Shown one piece after another: positions 28,191-40,320 of a DNA stretch of 64,000 bases. Source of the stretch: Solirubrobacter sp963724195. GTDB lineage: Bacteria; Actinomycetota; Thermoleophilia; Solirubrobacterales; Solirubrobacteraceae. Every line of letters starts with the position of its first letter. Position 1 is the first letter of the stretch. The stretch lies in assembly GCA_963724195.1 (NCBI GenBank), contig CAVRTQ010000022.1, forward strand, positions 124,001-188,000, read 5' to 3'. The notes beneath the pieces are model-generated. The model was given only the letters and a program-made list of their open reading frames with translations. It searched no databases and was not told the origin of the DNA. The position numbers and the translations under genes were made by a program.

Positions 28191-29528
28191 TCAAGCGAAC
28201 GCCTCCAGTGCCGGCAGCCGCCGGCGGTACCCGTCGAAGATCTCGCGCGCGGTGGTCACCGACGGCACGAGCGGATGGAGCGCCAGCGCTCGGATCGCGA
28301 GTTGCTCCGAGCCGGTCAACGCCGCCTCGATGGTGGTGCGCTCCACGTCCTTCATGGTCGAGATGAGCGAGGCCGCGTGCGCCGGCACCTCGCCCATCGC
28401 CATCGGGATCGGCCCGTGGCGGCCGACGACGCACGGCACCTCGACCACGGCGCGCTCGTCCAGGAACGGCAGCGCGGAGCGGTTCGCGGTGTTGAGGATG
28501 AGCACCTCGCGCGTGTTGTTGACGATCGCCTCGACGACCGCCATCGCCTCGCTCTCGTAGCCCGAGTTCTCCTCGATGTCGTGCTCGCCGTCCTGGCCGG
28601 CGGCGTTGCGCGCCTCGGCCATGTAGGTGCGCTCACGGTCGTGGCGGGTGGCGCGCCAGTCGGCCAGCGCGGCCGCGGGCGAGGCGCCGTTGCGGGCGTA
28701 GAACTCGCGCTGCTGCTGGAGCAGGAACGCGCCGCGCGGATTGCCGGTGCGGATCGCGTTGACGGTGTCCGCGGCGTAATAGAAGTAGTAGAGGTACTCG
28801 TTCGGGAGCATCCCGATCGTCCGCAGCCACTCGCCGCCGAACAGCCGGCCCTCCTCGAAGCGCTCGAGCTGCGCGTCGTCGGCCAGCAGCTCCTCGAGCA
28901 GTGGCGCGCCGGTGCCGTCGCGGACGCCCTGCAGCCAGCCGAGGTGGTTGAGGCCGAAGTAGTCGAACCACAGCTCCTTCGGGTCGCGCCCGAGCACCGC
29001 GGCGACGCGCCGGCACATGCCCGACGGCGAGTCGCAGATGCCGACGACCTTGTCGCCGAGCACCCGCTGCAGCGCCTCGGTGACCATGCCCGCCGGGTTG
29101 GTGAAGTTGATCAGCCAGCCGTCCGGGGCGTGCTCGCGCATCGTCTCGGCGAGCTTGGTCATCACCGGGATCGTCCGCAGCGCGAAGCAGATGCCGCCCG
29201 GCCCGGTCGTCTCCTGCCCGAGCACGCCCATCCCGAGCGGCACGTCCTCGTCGATCACGCGGCCTTCGAGCTGGCCGACGCGGATCGCGCAGAACACGAA
29301 GTCGGCGCCCTTGACGGCGTCCACGAGGTCGGTCGTCGTGCGGAACGGGAGCGTGACGCCCTTCTCGGCCGCCAGCCCGTCGAGCACGTAGCCGATCCGT
29401 GTGAGCCGCTCGTCGTCGATGTCGTAGAGCACGACCTCGTCCAGCCCGAGCTGCTCGCGGCGCGCCAGCAGCGCGCCGTACACGAGCGGTACCCGGAAGC
29501 CCCCGCCGCCGACGATCGTCAATCTCAT
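28191..29528 (-). CDS. GH4-family glycosidase (6-phospho-beta-glucosidase-like)
   Basis: A 445-residue NAD- and Mn-dependent GH4 enzyme. The N terminus LTIVGGGGFRVPLVYGALL is the Rossmann loop; further motifs are LYDIDDERLTRIG, FVFCAIRVGQLEGRVIDED, QETTGPGGICFALRTIPV, WLINFTNPAGMVTEAL and GICDSPSGMCRRVAA (metal-binding Cys). The length fits the family. It would hydrolyse an imported disaccharide or its phosphate. It overlaps the DeoR regulator by an ATGA junction. Confidence 0.92.
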   Translation of the reverse strand: MRLTIVGGGGFRVPLVYGALLARREQLGLDEVVLYDIDDERLTRIGYVLDGLAAEKGVTLPFRTTTDLVDAVKGADFVFCAIRVGQLEGRVIDEDVPLGMGVLGQETTGPGGICFALRTIPVMTKLAETMREHAPDGWLINFTNPAGMVTEALQRVLGDKVVGICDSPSGMCRRVAAVLGRDPKELWFDYFGLNHLGWLQGVRDGTGAPLLEELLADDAQLERFEEGRLFGGEWLRTIGMLPNEYLYYFYYAADTVNAIRTGNPRGAFLLQQQREFYARNGASPAAALADWRATRHDRERTYMAEARNAAGQDGEHDIEENSGYESEAMAVVEAIVNNTREVLILNTANRSALPFLDERAVVEVPCVVGRHGPIPMAMGEVPAHAASLISTMKDVERTTIEAALTGSEQLAIRALALHPLVPSVTTAREIFDGYRRRLPALEAFA

Positions 29529-30277
29529 GCGATGGTCACCTCGATCGCGTTCGCGTCGACGACCGAGCGCACGGCGGCCGGCAGCGGCGCGTCGGTCACG
29601 ACATGGTCGAGCGACTCCGGGCCGCACACGCGCACCATCCCGGTCATCGAGAACTTCGCGACGTCCGCGATCAGCACGACCTGGTCGGCCCCGGCGATGA
29701 TCAGCCGCTTGATCGGCACCTCGACCATCGTGGTGTCCCACACACCGAGCTCCGCGTCCACGCCGCTCGTGCCCACGAACGCGATGTCGGACTTGAGCTG
29801 GCGCAGCGAGTCCTCCGCCAGCACCCCCACCAGCGACCGGTAGTTGCGGCGCACGATCCCGCCGGGGAGCACGAGCTCGATGCCCGGGTCGGGCAACAGC
29901 TCCTCGACCACGGCGAGGTTCGTCGTGACGACCGTGATCTGCTTGCCGTGCAGGTGGCGGGAGATCGCCGTGGTCGACGTGCCGATGTCGATCATCACCG
30001 TCTGGCCGTCCTCGACGAGCGCCGCGGCCGCGGCGCCGAGCCGGTCCTTGACGTCGAAGCGCTCCACCTCGATCTGCGAGAAGCCCGGCTCGCTCGCGGT
30101 GTGCACGGCGCCGCCGTGGACGCGCTCGAGCTTGCCGTCCCGCGCCAGCGAGTGCAGGTCACGGCGCACGGTCATCTCCGACACGCCGAAGCTCTCCGCC
30201 AGGTCCGAGACGTGCGCCTGGCCTCCGCGGACGGCGCGAAGGATCTCAGCGCGGCGCTGTGCAGGCAGGAGCGTCAC
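29525..30277 (-). CDS. DeoR-family regulator of the sugar operon
   Basis: A 250-residue protein. The N-terminal helix-turn-helix is VSDLAESFGVSEMTVRRDL; the C-terminal sensor domain has DIGTSTTAISRHL, VVTTNLAVVEELL and DIAFVGTSGVDAELGV, which bind phosphosugars in this family. It is the first gene of the operon, with a GTG start. Copies of GCTGTGC/GCACAGC surround the start and are plausible operator half-sites for autoregulation. Confidence 0.93.
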   Translation of the reverse strand: MTLLPAQRRAEILRAVRGGQAHVSDLAESFGVSEMTVRRDLHSLARDGKLERVHGGAVHTASEPGFSQIEVERFDVKDRLGAAAAALVEDGQTVMIDIGTSTTAISRHLHGKQITVVTTNLAVVEELLPDPGIELVLPGGIVRRNYRSLVGVLAEDSLRQLKSDIAFVGTSGVDAELGVWDTTMVEVPIKRLIIAGADQVVLIADVAKFSMTGMVRVCGPESLDHVVTDAPLPAAVRSVVDANAIEVTIA

Positions 30278-30300
30278 AAGAACGCACAGCTTTGCACAGC
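30256..30300. promoter_or_regulatory. Candidate DeoR operator half-sites
   Basis: GCACAGC-TTT-GCACAGC is an exact direct repeat (30284-30300), 7 bp upstream of the DeoR start. The inverted copy GCTGTGC lies at 30256-30262 just inside the gene. DeoR-type repressors often bind such repeated half-sites; the assignment is inference. Confidence 0.45.
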
Positions 30301-30310
30301 GAGGAGCGGA

Positions 30311-30976
30311 TTAGAACCGCAACGCCAACTTCGGGCAGCTCTGGTCCGGGTCGCCCATCCCGGAGCCGACCGAGGCGCGGAAGCAGGAGGCGTAGCGGAA
30401 GGCGCCGTTCCAGCTCGACGGGAGCGTGACCGTGACCTGCGACGTGTAGCGCCCGGCCCGCACACGCTGGAGCTCGCCGGTGCGGCGGATCGAGGCGCGC
30501 GCGGCGCCGCGACGCCCGAGGTAGAAGAGCGTGGGCGCGCTCAGGCGCACCCGCTTGGGCACCGTGTAGCGCTGGTAGAGCCGCACCACGCCGGGCGAGA
30601 TGGCCCGGAAGGAGAGCTCGAAGCCCGGCAGCGTGTAGGTCTGCAGCCGCTCCGATCGCAGCTTCTGCGCAGGCGCGAACACGCGCAGGCGGTGGTTGCG
30701 GTCCAGTTCGGCGTCGAACCGGAACTCGCCCTCGGCGTTCGTCTTGGTGCGTTCGATGACGCGGTAGGAGCCCTCGTACGGGTAGCGCCGGCCCTCGAGC
30801 ACGACCTCCTGGTCGGCGAGCACCCTGGTGCCGTCGGTGAGGGTCCCGTCGATCCGGTGCGCCTGGCCGTAGCGCACGGACTCACGCGCCAGGTCGGCGT
30901 TCAGCAGCGGGGCGGCGTGGGCGCTCGCGGGCAGCGCGAGCGCGGCGAGAAGCAGAACTCCAACAATCCAGCGCAC
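30311..30976 (-). CDS. Secreted hypothetical protein
   Basis: A 221-residue protein with a clear signal peptide (MRWIVGVLLLAALALPASAHA). The mature part is beta-rich and arginine-rich (GTLTDGTRVLADQEVVLEGR, then LRVFAPAQKLRSERLQTYT), suggesting two Ig-like or bacterial-surface beta domains, with two cysteines near the end. No enzyme motif is seen. Similar style to other secreted proteins in this window. It starts 85 bp from the divergent PIG-L gene. Confidence 0.65.
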   Translation of the reverse strand: MRWIVGVLLLAALALPASAHAAPLLNADLARESVRYGQAHRIDGTLTDGTRVLADQEVVLEGRRYPYEGSYRVIERTKTNAEGEFRFDAELDRNHRLRVFAPAQKLRSERLQTYTLPGFELSFRAISPGVVRLYQRYTVPKRVRLSAPTLFYLGRRGAARASIRRTGELQRVRAGRYTSQVTVTLPSSWNGAFRYASCFRASVGSGMGDPDQSCPKLALRF

Positions 30977-31061
30977 GGCAGCCGAGGGTAGCCGCGCAAC
31001 TTGACAACGGGATTATCGTCGGACGCAATCTCTGTTCGATGTCGTTCGAAGGGGTGCGAGT

Positions 31062-34000
31062 GTGAGGCGTTTCGGCGTACTGTTGGCCACGGCGATCGCG
31101 CTGTGGGTGGTCCCGGCGGCCTCCGCGGCGCCGTACACGGCCAGCGAGGCCGTGAAGATCAACGTCATGGGCGAGTGGGCCCACCCCGATGACGACACCA
31201 GCATCATCGGGCCGTGTGGCGTGTGGCATGCGCGCTACGACACCAAGTGCGGGATCATCATGGTCACGCGCGGCGAGGGCGGCGGCAACGCCACCGGCAG
31301 CGAGATCGGCCCGGCGCTCGGGCTGCGGCGCGAGAACGAGGATCGCGTCGCGCACTACCGCAGCGGCACGATCGACATCTTCAACATCGACTCGGTCGAC
31401 TTCTTCTACAACACGAGCGCGCCGCTGACCCAGTTCTTCTGGGGCAACGAGACGCTCCGGCGGATCACGCGGATCATCCGCATGACCCAGCCCGACGTGT
31501 ACATCGGCTTCACGCCTTCGCTGAACGCCGGGCACGGCAACCACCAGCAGGCCGGCCGCTACATCTGGGAAGGCGTCAAGGCCGCCGCCGATCCGGCGAT
31601 GTTCCCGGAGCAGCTGACGGGCCCGAACGCCGTCAGCACCTGGCAGGTCAAGAAGATCTTCTCCGGCGGCTCGACCACCGGCACCGGCGGCACCACGACC
31701 GCCGCCGACTGCACCACCGGCTTCCTCCCCGCGGCGACCAACGTGGACACGGTCGCCGGCGTGTGGACCGGGTACGACTCGCCCTACAAGTGGCCGGCCG
31801 GCAACGTCCAGGGCCAGCCCGCGGGCACGTTCAAGACGTGGGCCCAGGTCGCGCAGGAGGGCGCGCGCGCCTACCCGACGCAGAGCCGCGTGATGTTCAA
31901 CGCGCTGCAGGCGCCCGGCTGCTCGCGCTTCGGCATGACGGACTCCTACGTCCCGTTCGAGCCGAACACCAACGCGGACGGCACGCCCAACCCGCTGGCC
32001 GGCAAGGACGACGCGATCCTCTACGGCGCGACCAAGCCCGCTCCCGGCGGGCTCCCGCTCGGGACGCTCGAGTACCTGAGCTTCTCGCGCTTCTTCAACA
32101 CGCCGGGCACGCCGTTCGACGTCACGCTGAACCTGAAGGCCGGCGGCGGCGCGTTGGCCGCGCGGCACGGCGGCGCTGACGCTGCCCGCGGGCTGGACCG
32201 CGGACGCGGCCTCCAAGCCGGTGGGCGCGATCGCCGACGGCACGTCGAACACGGTCACGTTCTCGGTCACGCCGCCGGCGGGCGCCGCGGTCGACGCGAT
32301 GTACAAGATCGCCGCGCGCTACACGACCGCCGGCAAGACGGGCTACACGGATGACACCGTGCGCCTCGTCTCCCCCGCCGAGGGCCGCTACCAGCGCTTC
32401 GGCAAGTGGGCCGAGTACGACAACTGGATCACCAACACGGCGCCCGCGGCGCTGCGCATCGGCCGCTCGGCCGCGCTGGCGACGATCGTCGATGGGCGAG
32501 ACGATCGAGCTTCCCGGTCAAGGTCCACAACTGGTCCGACGTGCCGCAGAGCGGCACGGTCGCCTCACGCTGCCGGCCAACTTGACCGCCGACCACGACC
32601 TCGGCCCCGTACGGGCCGATCGCGCCCGGCGCGCGACGACGACGGTCACGTCTCAAGCTCACGAGCGTGCGACACGACGATTCCCGGCGAACCAGTCGGT
32701 CGAACATCGTCGTGCGACACGACGAACTCCACCCGCGGGCCGGGCTCGGAGACCGTCTCGCGTGTCGATCCTGCCCAAGACGACGATCAACCAGGCCCCG
32801 GCGACGCCGGCGCTGGACGGCGTCGACTCCCCGGGCGAGTACGCGGGCAACCTGCTCGACATCGGCCGGATCTGGGAAGGCGGCGGCAACTGCCCCGCGG
32901 CCGGCTTCGGCACCGACTGCGGCACCTCGGGTGCGGTCGGCGGCCCGACGTCCACGTACGCCCGCGTGGCGTACCGCGACGACGCGCTGTTCTTCTTCAT
33001 CCGCGTCCGCGACGAGTTCCAGTCCTACGCGGTCAAGCCGGAGGAGTGCGTCGCGCACTGGCTGGCGGACTCGGTCGAGATCCTGATCGACCCGCGCGGC
33101 CGCGCCTCCGAGAACGCGATGGACACGGCCAACACGTTCAAGCTCGGGATCTTCCCGTTCACGAACGACCCGACGAACTCCAACGGCAACGGGGTCAACG
33201 GCCCGTGCTGGTCGCGTGACGCCGACAACCACCAGGGCTTCTCGACCGGGCCGCTCGCGGCCACGGTGGACGACGCCCCGAACGCCGCGGGCGTGCAGGT
33301 GTACTCCAGCGGCCACAGTGGGTCGGCACCAACGACACGGGCACCGACCACGCCTACGCGGGTGGCGGCTACACGCTCGAGGTGAAGATCCCGATGGCGC
33401 TCCTGCCGGCGGCGATCGACCCCAACCGCGTGTCGCTGAACATCACGCCCTACGACAACGACAACACGGCGGCCGCGGGCTCGACGACGCTACGCCACAT
33501 CGACAACAGCGCCCGCCTGGCGTGGTCGACGTTCGGCAGCGTGCAGTCGGACCCGTACCGCTGGGGCCGCGCGACGCTCCCGGGCTACACGCCGCCGGCC
33601 GGCCGGCCGACGACGTACCGCACGCCGAACGTCTCGCACCCGAACCTCGACGGTGCGGCTTCACCGCAGACGATCGCGCAGTCGGCGCGCAACGGCGTCC
33701 CGATCTCCGGCCGTGAGCCGGCGCCCGAGAGCCGCGGGCTGAAGATCAACGGCGGGACCGTGACGGGGACCACGGTGAACCTGAACGTCACCGCGGGCGC
33801 CGCCGGCACCGCCCGGCTGTTCCTGTACGACGTCAACCCGATCGACGGCAACAAGAGCTACACGCGGGTGTGGAACACGAGCTGCGACCCGGCTCACGAG
33901 CCCGGCGCCGGACTACGGGCTGTCCGCGTGCAGCGCCGCCGACGGCACGACGCCGCCGTGGGCGCCGGACATGATGGGCGCGCATCCAGGCCTCCCAGAC

Positions 34001-34577
34001 GTTCAGGTCGCGGCCGGGACGAGCACGTTGTCGCTGACCGGCGCCACGGCGGCCCAGCTGGCGAGCGGCGCGTCCCTGCTCGTGTCGTTCGTGAACGGGG
34101 CGAACGAGGTGCAGGCGTTCGACGTGCCGGTCAAGGCCACGTCGACCGGCGGGACCGTCGGCGGCACCGTGCCGCCGCGACGCTCGCGCTGTCCCTCGGG
34201 CGCGCCGCGCGAGCTTCGGCGCCTTCACGCCGGGCCTGCTGAAGACGTACTTCGCGTCCACGCCGGCCACCGTGACCTCCACCGCGGGTGACGCGCTGCT
34301 GAGCGTGTCCGACCCGTCCTCGGTCGGCACCGGCCACCTGGTCAACGGCACGTTCGTCCTGCCCGAGCCGCTCCAGGCCCGGGCCCGCAACGCCGCCAAC
34401 ACCGGCACCGCCTACAACAACGTCGGCAGCAACCTGAACCTGCTGACGTGGAGCGGCCCGGTGTCCAACGACGCCGTGAACCTCGAGTTCTCGCAGCTCG
34501 TCAAGGCCAACGACCCGCTGCGCACGGGCACGTACGCCAAGACGCTGACGTTCACGTTGTCCACGACCAACCCGTAA
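31062..34577 (+). CDS. Secreted PIG-L deacetylase with CBM9-like region, several frameshifts
   Basis: The GTG at 31062 starts a signal peptide. The PIG-L/LmbE zinc motif is GEWAHPDDDTSIIG, with a second histidine motif AGHGNHQQAGR near residue 160. The first 370 residues are one open frame. After 32,160 there are Ig-like strands, a scrambled stretch at 32,490-32,760, then DGVDSPGEYAGNLLDIGRI...DDALFFFIRV...GYTLEVKIPM, a CBM9-like carbohydrate-binding domain, then further beta domains ending at 34,577. About seven breaks occur; those checked fit loss of CG units. It probably removes N-acetyl groups from an extracellular glycan. Confidence 0.7.
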
Positions 34578-34667
34578 CCGGAAAGACGCTGGGGGCGCCA
34601 GTTGGCGCCCCCAGCGGCAAGTCGCACACGTCCGGGGCCCCGCGGTAGCTAGGATCGCTAACCGTTC

Positions 34668-35347
34668 ATGAGCGCCGCGGTACGCAAGCGGCCGTCGCTA
34701 TACGCCACGGCTGTCGGCAAGAAATATGCGATGGCCATCAGCGGCCTGATCCTGATGGGCTACGTGCTCGTGCACATGGTCGGCAACCTGAAGATCTACT
34801 TCGGGGCCGAATCGCTCAACAAGTACTCGGAGTGGCTGCGCGAGGTGGGCGAGCCGGCGCTGCCGCGGGAGTGGCTGCTGTGGGGAGTGCGCTTTCTGCT
34901 GCTGGCGGCCGTATTCGTCCATATCCACGCCGCCTACTCGCTCACCGTGATGAACCGCCGCGCCCGGCCTGAGCGCTACCAGTCCAAGCGCGACTACGTC
35001 GCCGCCGACTTCGCCTCACGCACGATGCGCTGGACGGGGATCATCGTCTTCTTCTTCGTGATCTTCCACTTGCTGGACCTCACGTGGGGCCCGGCGAACC
35101 CGGAGTTCGTGGAGGGCGCCCCGTACCACAACATCATCACGTCCTTCGAGCGCACGCCGGTCGCGATCGCGTACGTGGTCGCGAACATGGCACTCGGGAT
35201 CCACCTCTACCACGGCGCATGGAGCCTGTTCCAGAGCATGGGCTGGTTCGGCAACTGGCGCCGGCCGTTCTCGATCGTCTTCGCCGGGCTGATCGTGATG
35301 GGCAACGTCTCCTTCCCCCTTGCCGTCATGTTCGGAGTGGTCAATTG

Positions 35348-35348
<1 letters not shown>
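34668..35348 (+). CDS. sdhC: Succinate dehydrogenase cytochrome b subunit (B. subtilis SdhC type)
   Basis: A 226-residue membrane subunit with five hydrophobic helices. Conserved histidines for two hemes are seen in LMGYVLVHMVGNLKIYFG, VFVHIHAAYSL, FFFVIFHLLDLTWG and GIHLYHGAWSLFQSMGW. This type lacks a separate SdhD. It anchors the complex and exchanges electrons with menaquinone. Its stop overlaps the sdhA start (TGATG). Confidence 0.93.
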
Positions 35349-37260
<1,912 letters not shown>

Positions 37261-37264
<4 letters not shown>

Positions 37265-37996
37265 AGCTGACGCTGAAGATCTGGCGCCAGCCCGGACCCT
37301 ACGAGCCCGGCGGGTTCCAGACCTACGTCGTCGACGGCGTGACGGACGAGATGTCCTTCCTCGAGCTGCTCGACGTCTTGAACGAGCAGCTCGTCGAGCG
37401 AGGGCGAGGAGCCCGTCGCGTTCGACTCGGACTGCCGCGAGGGCATCTGCGGCTCCTGCGGCGTGATGATCGACGGCCAGGCCCACGGCCCGCAGCGCGG
37501 CACGGCCACCTGCCAGCTGCACATGCGGCTCTACAAGAACGGCGACACGATCGTCGTGGAGCCGTTCCGGTCCGCCGGGTTCCCGATCCTCAAGGACCTG
37601 GTCGTGGACCGCAGCGCCTTCGACCGCATCATCGAGGCCGGCGGCTTCATCACCGCCCCGACCGGCTCCGCCCCGGACGCCAACCTCATCGCCGTCCCCA
37701 AGGACGACAGCGACCGCGCCATGGACGCGGCACAGTGCATCGGCTGCGGCGCGTGCGTCGCCGCCTGCCCCAACGGGGCCGGCCAGCTCTTCACCGCGGC
37801 CAAACTCGCTCACCTGAACCTGCTCCCACAAGGCCAACCGGAACGTCAGCGGCGTACGATCGGCATGGTTGAGGAGATGGAGACCCATTTCGGATCGTGC
37901 ACGAACCACCGCGAGTGCTCCGCGGCGTGCCCGAAAGAGATCTCGATCGACTTCATCGCCATGCTGAACCGCGACTACCGGAAGGCCCGTCGGTGA
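37261..37996 (+). CDS. sdhB: Succinate dehydrogenase iron-sulfur subunit, one frameshift
   Basis: About 244 residues. The [2Fe-2S] motif DSDCREGICGSCGVM with a later C (GTATCQLHM), and the cluster-binding set CIGCGACVAACPN plus C...CSAACP are all present. The frame breaks near 37401 between NEQLVE and EGEEPVAFDSDC; restoring one CG gives LVEREGEEPVAFD, the family consensus. It passes electrons from SdhA to SdhC. The stop overlaps the next gene (GTGA). Confidence 0.94.
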
Positions 37997-38331
37997 ACCA
38001 CGCCCAGATCGATCGCCTGCTGTCGTCGGTCCCTGATTCCACTGAGCCCCGTCACCTGAAACGCGTTCGCGGCTACGCCACCACGGCGCGCCGGATCGAC
38101 ACGCGCATCTCGGCTCTGCGGATCGAACTCGAACGCGCGCTGCGCGCCGTCGACGACGCCGTCCCCGAGGGCCGCGGCGACGAGGCGTCCGACCGGGCGC
38201 TCGAACTGGCCCGCGAGCTGGACTCGCTCGAGCGCATCCAGCCGCGCGTGGACTCTTGGCTGCGCGTCTCGGTCGGAGCCGTCACCGACGACCCCGGCCT
38301 CGAGCCGTTCGGCGAAGGTCCTACGGCCTAG
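37993..38331 (+). CDS. Small helical protein at the end of the sdh operon
   Basis: A 112-residue protein from GTG 37993, overlapping the sdhB stop by four bases. It is almost entirely helical and charged (RRIDTRISALRIELERALRAVD, then LELARELDSLERIQPRVDSWL), possibly a coiled coil. No family was recognised. Translational coupling to sdhB suggests a role linked to that complex, but this is inference. Confidence 0.6.
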   Translation: MNHAQIDRLLSSVPDSTEPRHLKRVRGYATTARRIDTRISALRIELERALRAVDDAVPEGRGDEASDRALELARELDSLERIQPRVDSWLRVSVGAVTDDPGLEPFGEGPTA

Positions 38332-38402
38332 AGATCCGCGAAGCGATCGCCCTAGACAATCGTTGCGCCGCGTGTGCGCGCGGCGAACTACGTTGGGCGG
38401 CC

Positions 38403-38693
38403 ATGGAGGTCGTCGCCACCGCGCTCGTGCTGCTCGTCCTGCTCGGCTTGGGCGCACTGGTCGCGCTGCCGGCGCTCCCGCTGCTGCTGCGCTCCCGCGG
38501 CCGCGCCGGACGGCTCGGGCGTACGATCGCGCTCTGCGGGGCATCGTTCTTCCTCACATGGTGCGTTGTGCCCATTTTCGTCTTCCCGAGTGGAGAGGTC
38601 ACCGTGGGGATGACGATGTTCGCGCTCTACGGCGCGATGATCGAAGCGCTCGTCATCGCCTCTGCGGCCGCAGTCGCCGCCTACGGCGACTGA
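38403..38693 (+). CDS. Small membrane protein
   Basis: A 96-residue protein from the ATG at 38403. Helix 1 (TALVLLVLLGLGALVALPAL) is followed by a basic loop and two more hydrophobic stretches (FFLTWCVVPIFVF and ALYGAMIEALVIASAAAVAAY), so three transmembrane helices are likely. Function unknown. The sequence after the stop continues open in the same frame (QRWARAERYLDGFSDPDAGGS), so the annotated stop may itself be the product of a break. Confidence 0.5.
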   Translation: MEVVATALVLLVLLGLGALVALPALPLLLRSRGRAGRLGRTIALCGASFFLTWCVVPIFVFPSGEVTVGMTMFALYGAMIEALVIASAAAVAAYGD

Positions 38694-38830
38694 CGGTCGC
38701 AGCGCTGGGCGCGCGCCGAACGCTACCTCGACGGGTTCTCCGACCCGGACGCGGGCGGGTCGATCGCGGACGACTGGCCGCGCGAGTCACACCGGAGGGT
38801 CTGCGCGTGCAGGGCTACGCGCGGCAACGC

Positions 38831-39016
38831 ATGGCGCTTCACGAAGGACAGGGTCACGCGGCCTGGTTCCCGCTCGATACGGTCCCTGCAGTGCGCATCG
38901 TAGCGACGGGCACCACGCGCCAGGATCACGCGGCGTGGTTCACCGCTCGATACGGTCCTGCGGTGCGCACGGAGGTGACCGGAGACCGCTACGAGTGCGT
39001 CGGCGACACTGAATGA
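38831..39016 (+). CDS. Short ORF with an internal duplication, possibly the end of a longer gene
   Basis: 61 residues from ATG 38831. The stop overlaps the next gene's start (ATGA), which supports translation. It contains two related units, HAAWFPLDTVPAVRIVATG and HAAWFTARYGPAVRTEVTG, encoded by a 72-bp direct duplication. The open frame extends upstream without a start to about 38758, so a frameshifted longer protein is possible. No family was recognised. Confidence 0.35.
   Translation: MALHEGQGHAAWFPLDTVPAVRIVATGTTRQDHAAWFTARYGPAVRTEVTGDRYECVGDTE
38854..38984. repeat. Imperfect 72-bp tandem duplication
   Basis: Two units beginning TCACGCGGC at 38854 and 38926 (72 bp apart) share CGCTCGATACGGTC and GTGCGCA segments. 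The period is a multiple of three, so it keeps the frame of the short ORF. Confidence 0.55.
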
Positions 39017-40320
39017 CGTCGGCGCGGGCCGTGCAGCGCACCTACCTGGTGCTGATGCTCGGCAACACGCTCGCGGCGTCGTTCATCTGGGGCATCAACA
39101 CGATCTTCCTGTTGGACGCCGGTCTCTCGAACCTGGAGGCGTTCGCGGCCAACGCCCTGTTCTCCGCCGGGATGGTGCTGTTCGAGGTGCCGACCGGGAT
39201 CGTGGCCGACGGCGTCGGGCGCCGCGCCTCCTACCTGCTCGGCACGGTCACGCTGACGCTCTCGACGCTGCTCTACGTCTACCTGTGGGAGGTCGAGGCG
39301 GCGTTCTGGGCGTGGGCGATCGCGTCGATCCTGCTCGGCCTCGGCTTCACGTTCTTCTCCGGGGCGGTGGAAGCGTGGCTCGTGGACGCGCTCACCGCGA
39401 CCGGTTACGAAGGCACCTTGGAGGCGATCTTCGGCAAAGGCCAGATCGTCGGCGGGATCGCGATGCTCACCGGCTCGGTGGCCGGCGGCTTCCTCGCCGC
39501 GCACGTCAGCCTCGGCTTCCCGTTCGTGGTGCGCTCGGTCGTGCTCGCGGTGATGTTCGTGGTGGCGTTCTGGTTGATGCACGACGTCGGCTTCACGAGG
39601 CCGGAACGGCGTGGCCGCCCGCTCGCCGAGATCCGCCAGATCTGGACCGCCTCGATCGACCACGGGCTGCGTGTCCCCGCCGTGAAGTGGCTGATGGTGC
39701 AGGCGCTGTTCACCGGCGGCGTCGGCATCTACGGCTTCTACGCGCTGCAGCCGTATCTGCTCGAGCTCTACGGCGACCCGCAGGCGTACCAGATCGCCGG
39801 CATCTCGGCCGCGATCGCGGCGGGCGCGCAGATCCTCGGCGGCGTCGCGGCGCCGCAGATCCGGCGGCTGTTCAAGCGCCGCACCTCGGCGCTGGCGACG
39901 ATCGCGCTCGCGAGTGCGATCACGCTGATCCTGATGGGCCTGATCGAGCACTTCTGGGTCGTGATCGGGCTGACCGTCTCCTGGGGCCTGCTGTTCGCGG
40001 CCACGACGCCGATCCGCCAGGCCTACCTGAACGGGCTGATCCCGTCCCACCAGCGCGCGACGATCCTGTCCTTCGACTCGATGATGACCTCGGGCGGCGG
40101 CGTGTGGGCCCAGCCCGTGCTCGGCAAGTCCGCGGACGTCTGGGGCTACGCGACCTCGTACGTGATCAGCGGTGGCATCGCGCTGCTGGCGCTGCCGTTC
40201 ATCGCGTTGTCGCGGCGCGAGAACGCGCCCGCGGACCTAGTCGCGAGCCCACTTGCCACCGAAGTAGGCCGCGAGGTCCATGAGGAACGCCAGGACGACG
40301 ATGAACCACTCGAACCCTGA
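39013..40320 (+). CDS. MFS transporter
   Basis: A 435-residue protein with about 12 hydrophobic helices. The motif-A-like loop reads FEVPTGIVADGVGRRASYLLG. The resemblance is to the YxaM/YjiJ-like exporters of unknown substrate, with a central cytoplasmic loop (FTRPERRGRPLAEIRQIW) between helices 6 and 7. The C-terminal 84 bp overlap the convergent small membrane gene. Confidence 0.88.
   Translation: MTSARAVQRTYLVLMLGNTLAASFIWGINTIFLLDAGLSNLEAFAANALFSAGMVLFEVPTGIVADGVGRRASYLLGTVTLTLSTLLYVYLWEVEAAFWAWAIASILLGLGFTFFSGAVEAWLVDALTATGYEGTLEAIFGKGQIVGGIAMLTGSVAGGFLAAHVSLGFPFVVRSVVLAVMFVVAFWLMHDVGFTRPERRGRPLAEIRQIWTASIDHGLRVPAVKWLMVQALFTGGVGIYGFYALQPYLLELYGDPQAYQIAGISAAIAAGAQILGGVAAPQIRRLFKRRTSALATIALASAITLILMGLIEHFWVVIGLTVSWGLLFAATTPIRQAYLNGLIPSHQRATILSFDSMMTSGGGVWAQPVLGKSADVWGYATSYVISGGIALLALPFIALSRRENAPADLVASPLATEVGREVHEERQDDDEPLEP

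Noticed and set aside
37401..37403. Programmed ribosomal frameshifting as the cause of the breaks
   Set aside because: No common slippery heptamer or stop codon at the break sites. Housekeeping and unrelated genes are affected alike, and re-inserting CG improves the match to family consensus, which frameshifting would not explain.
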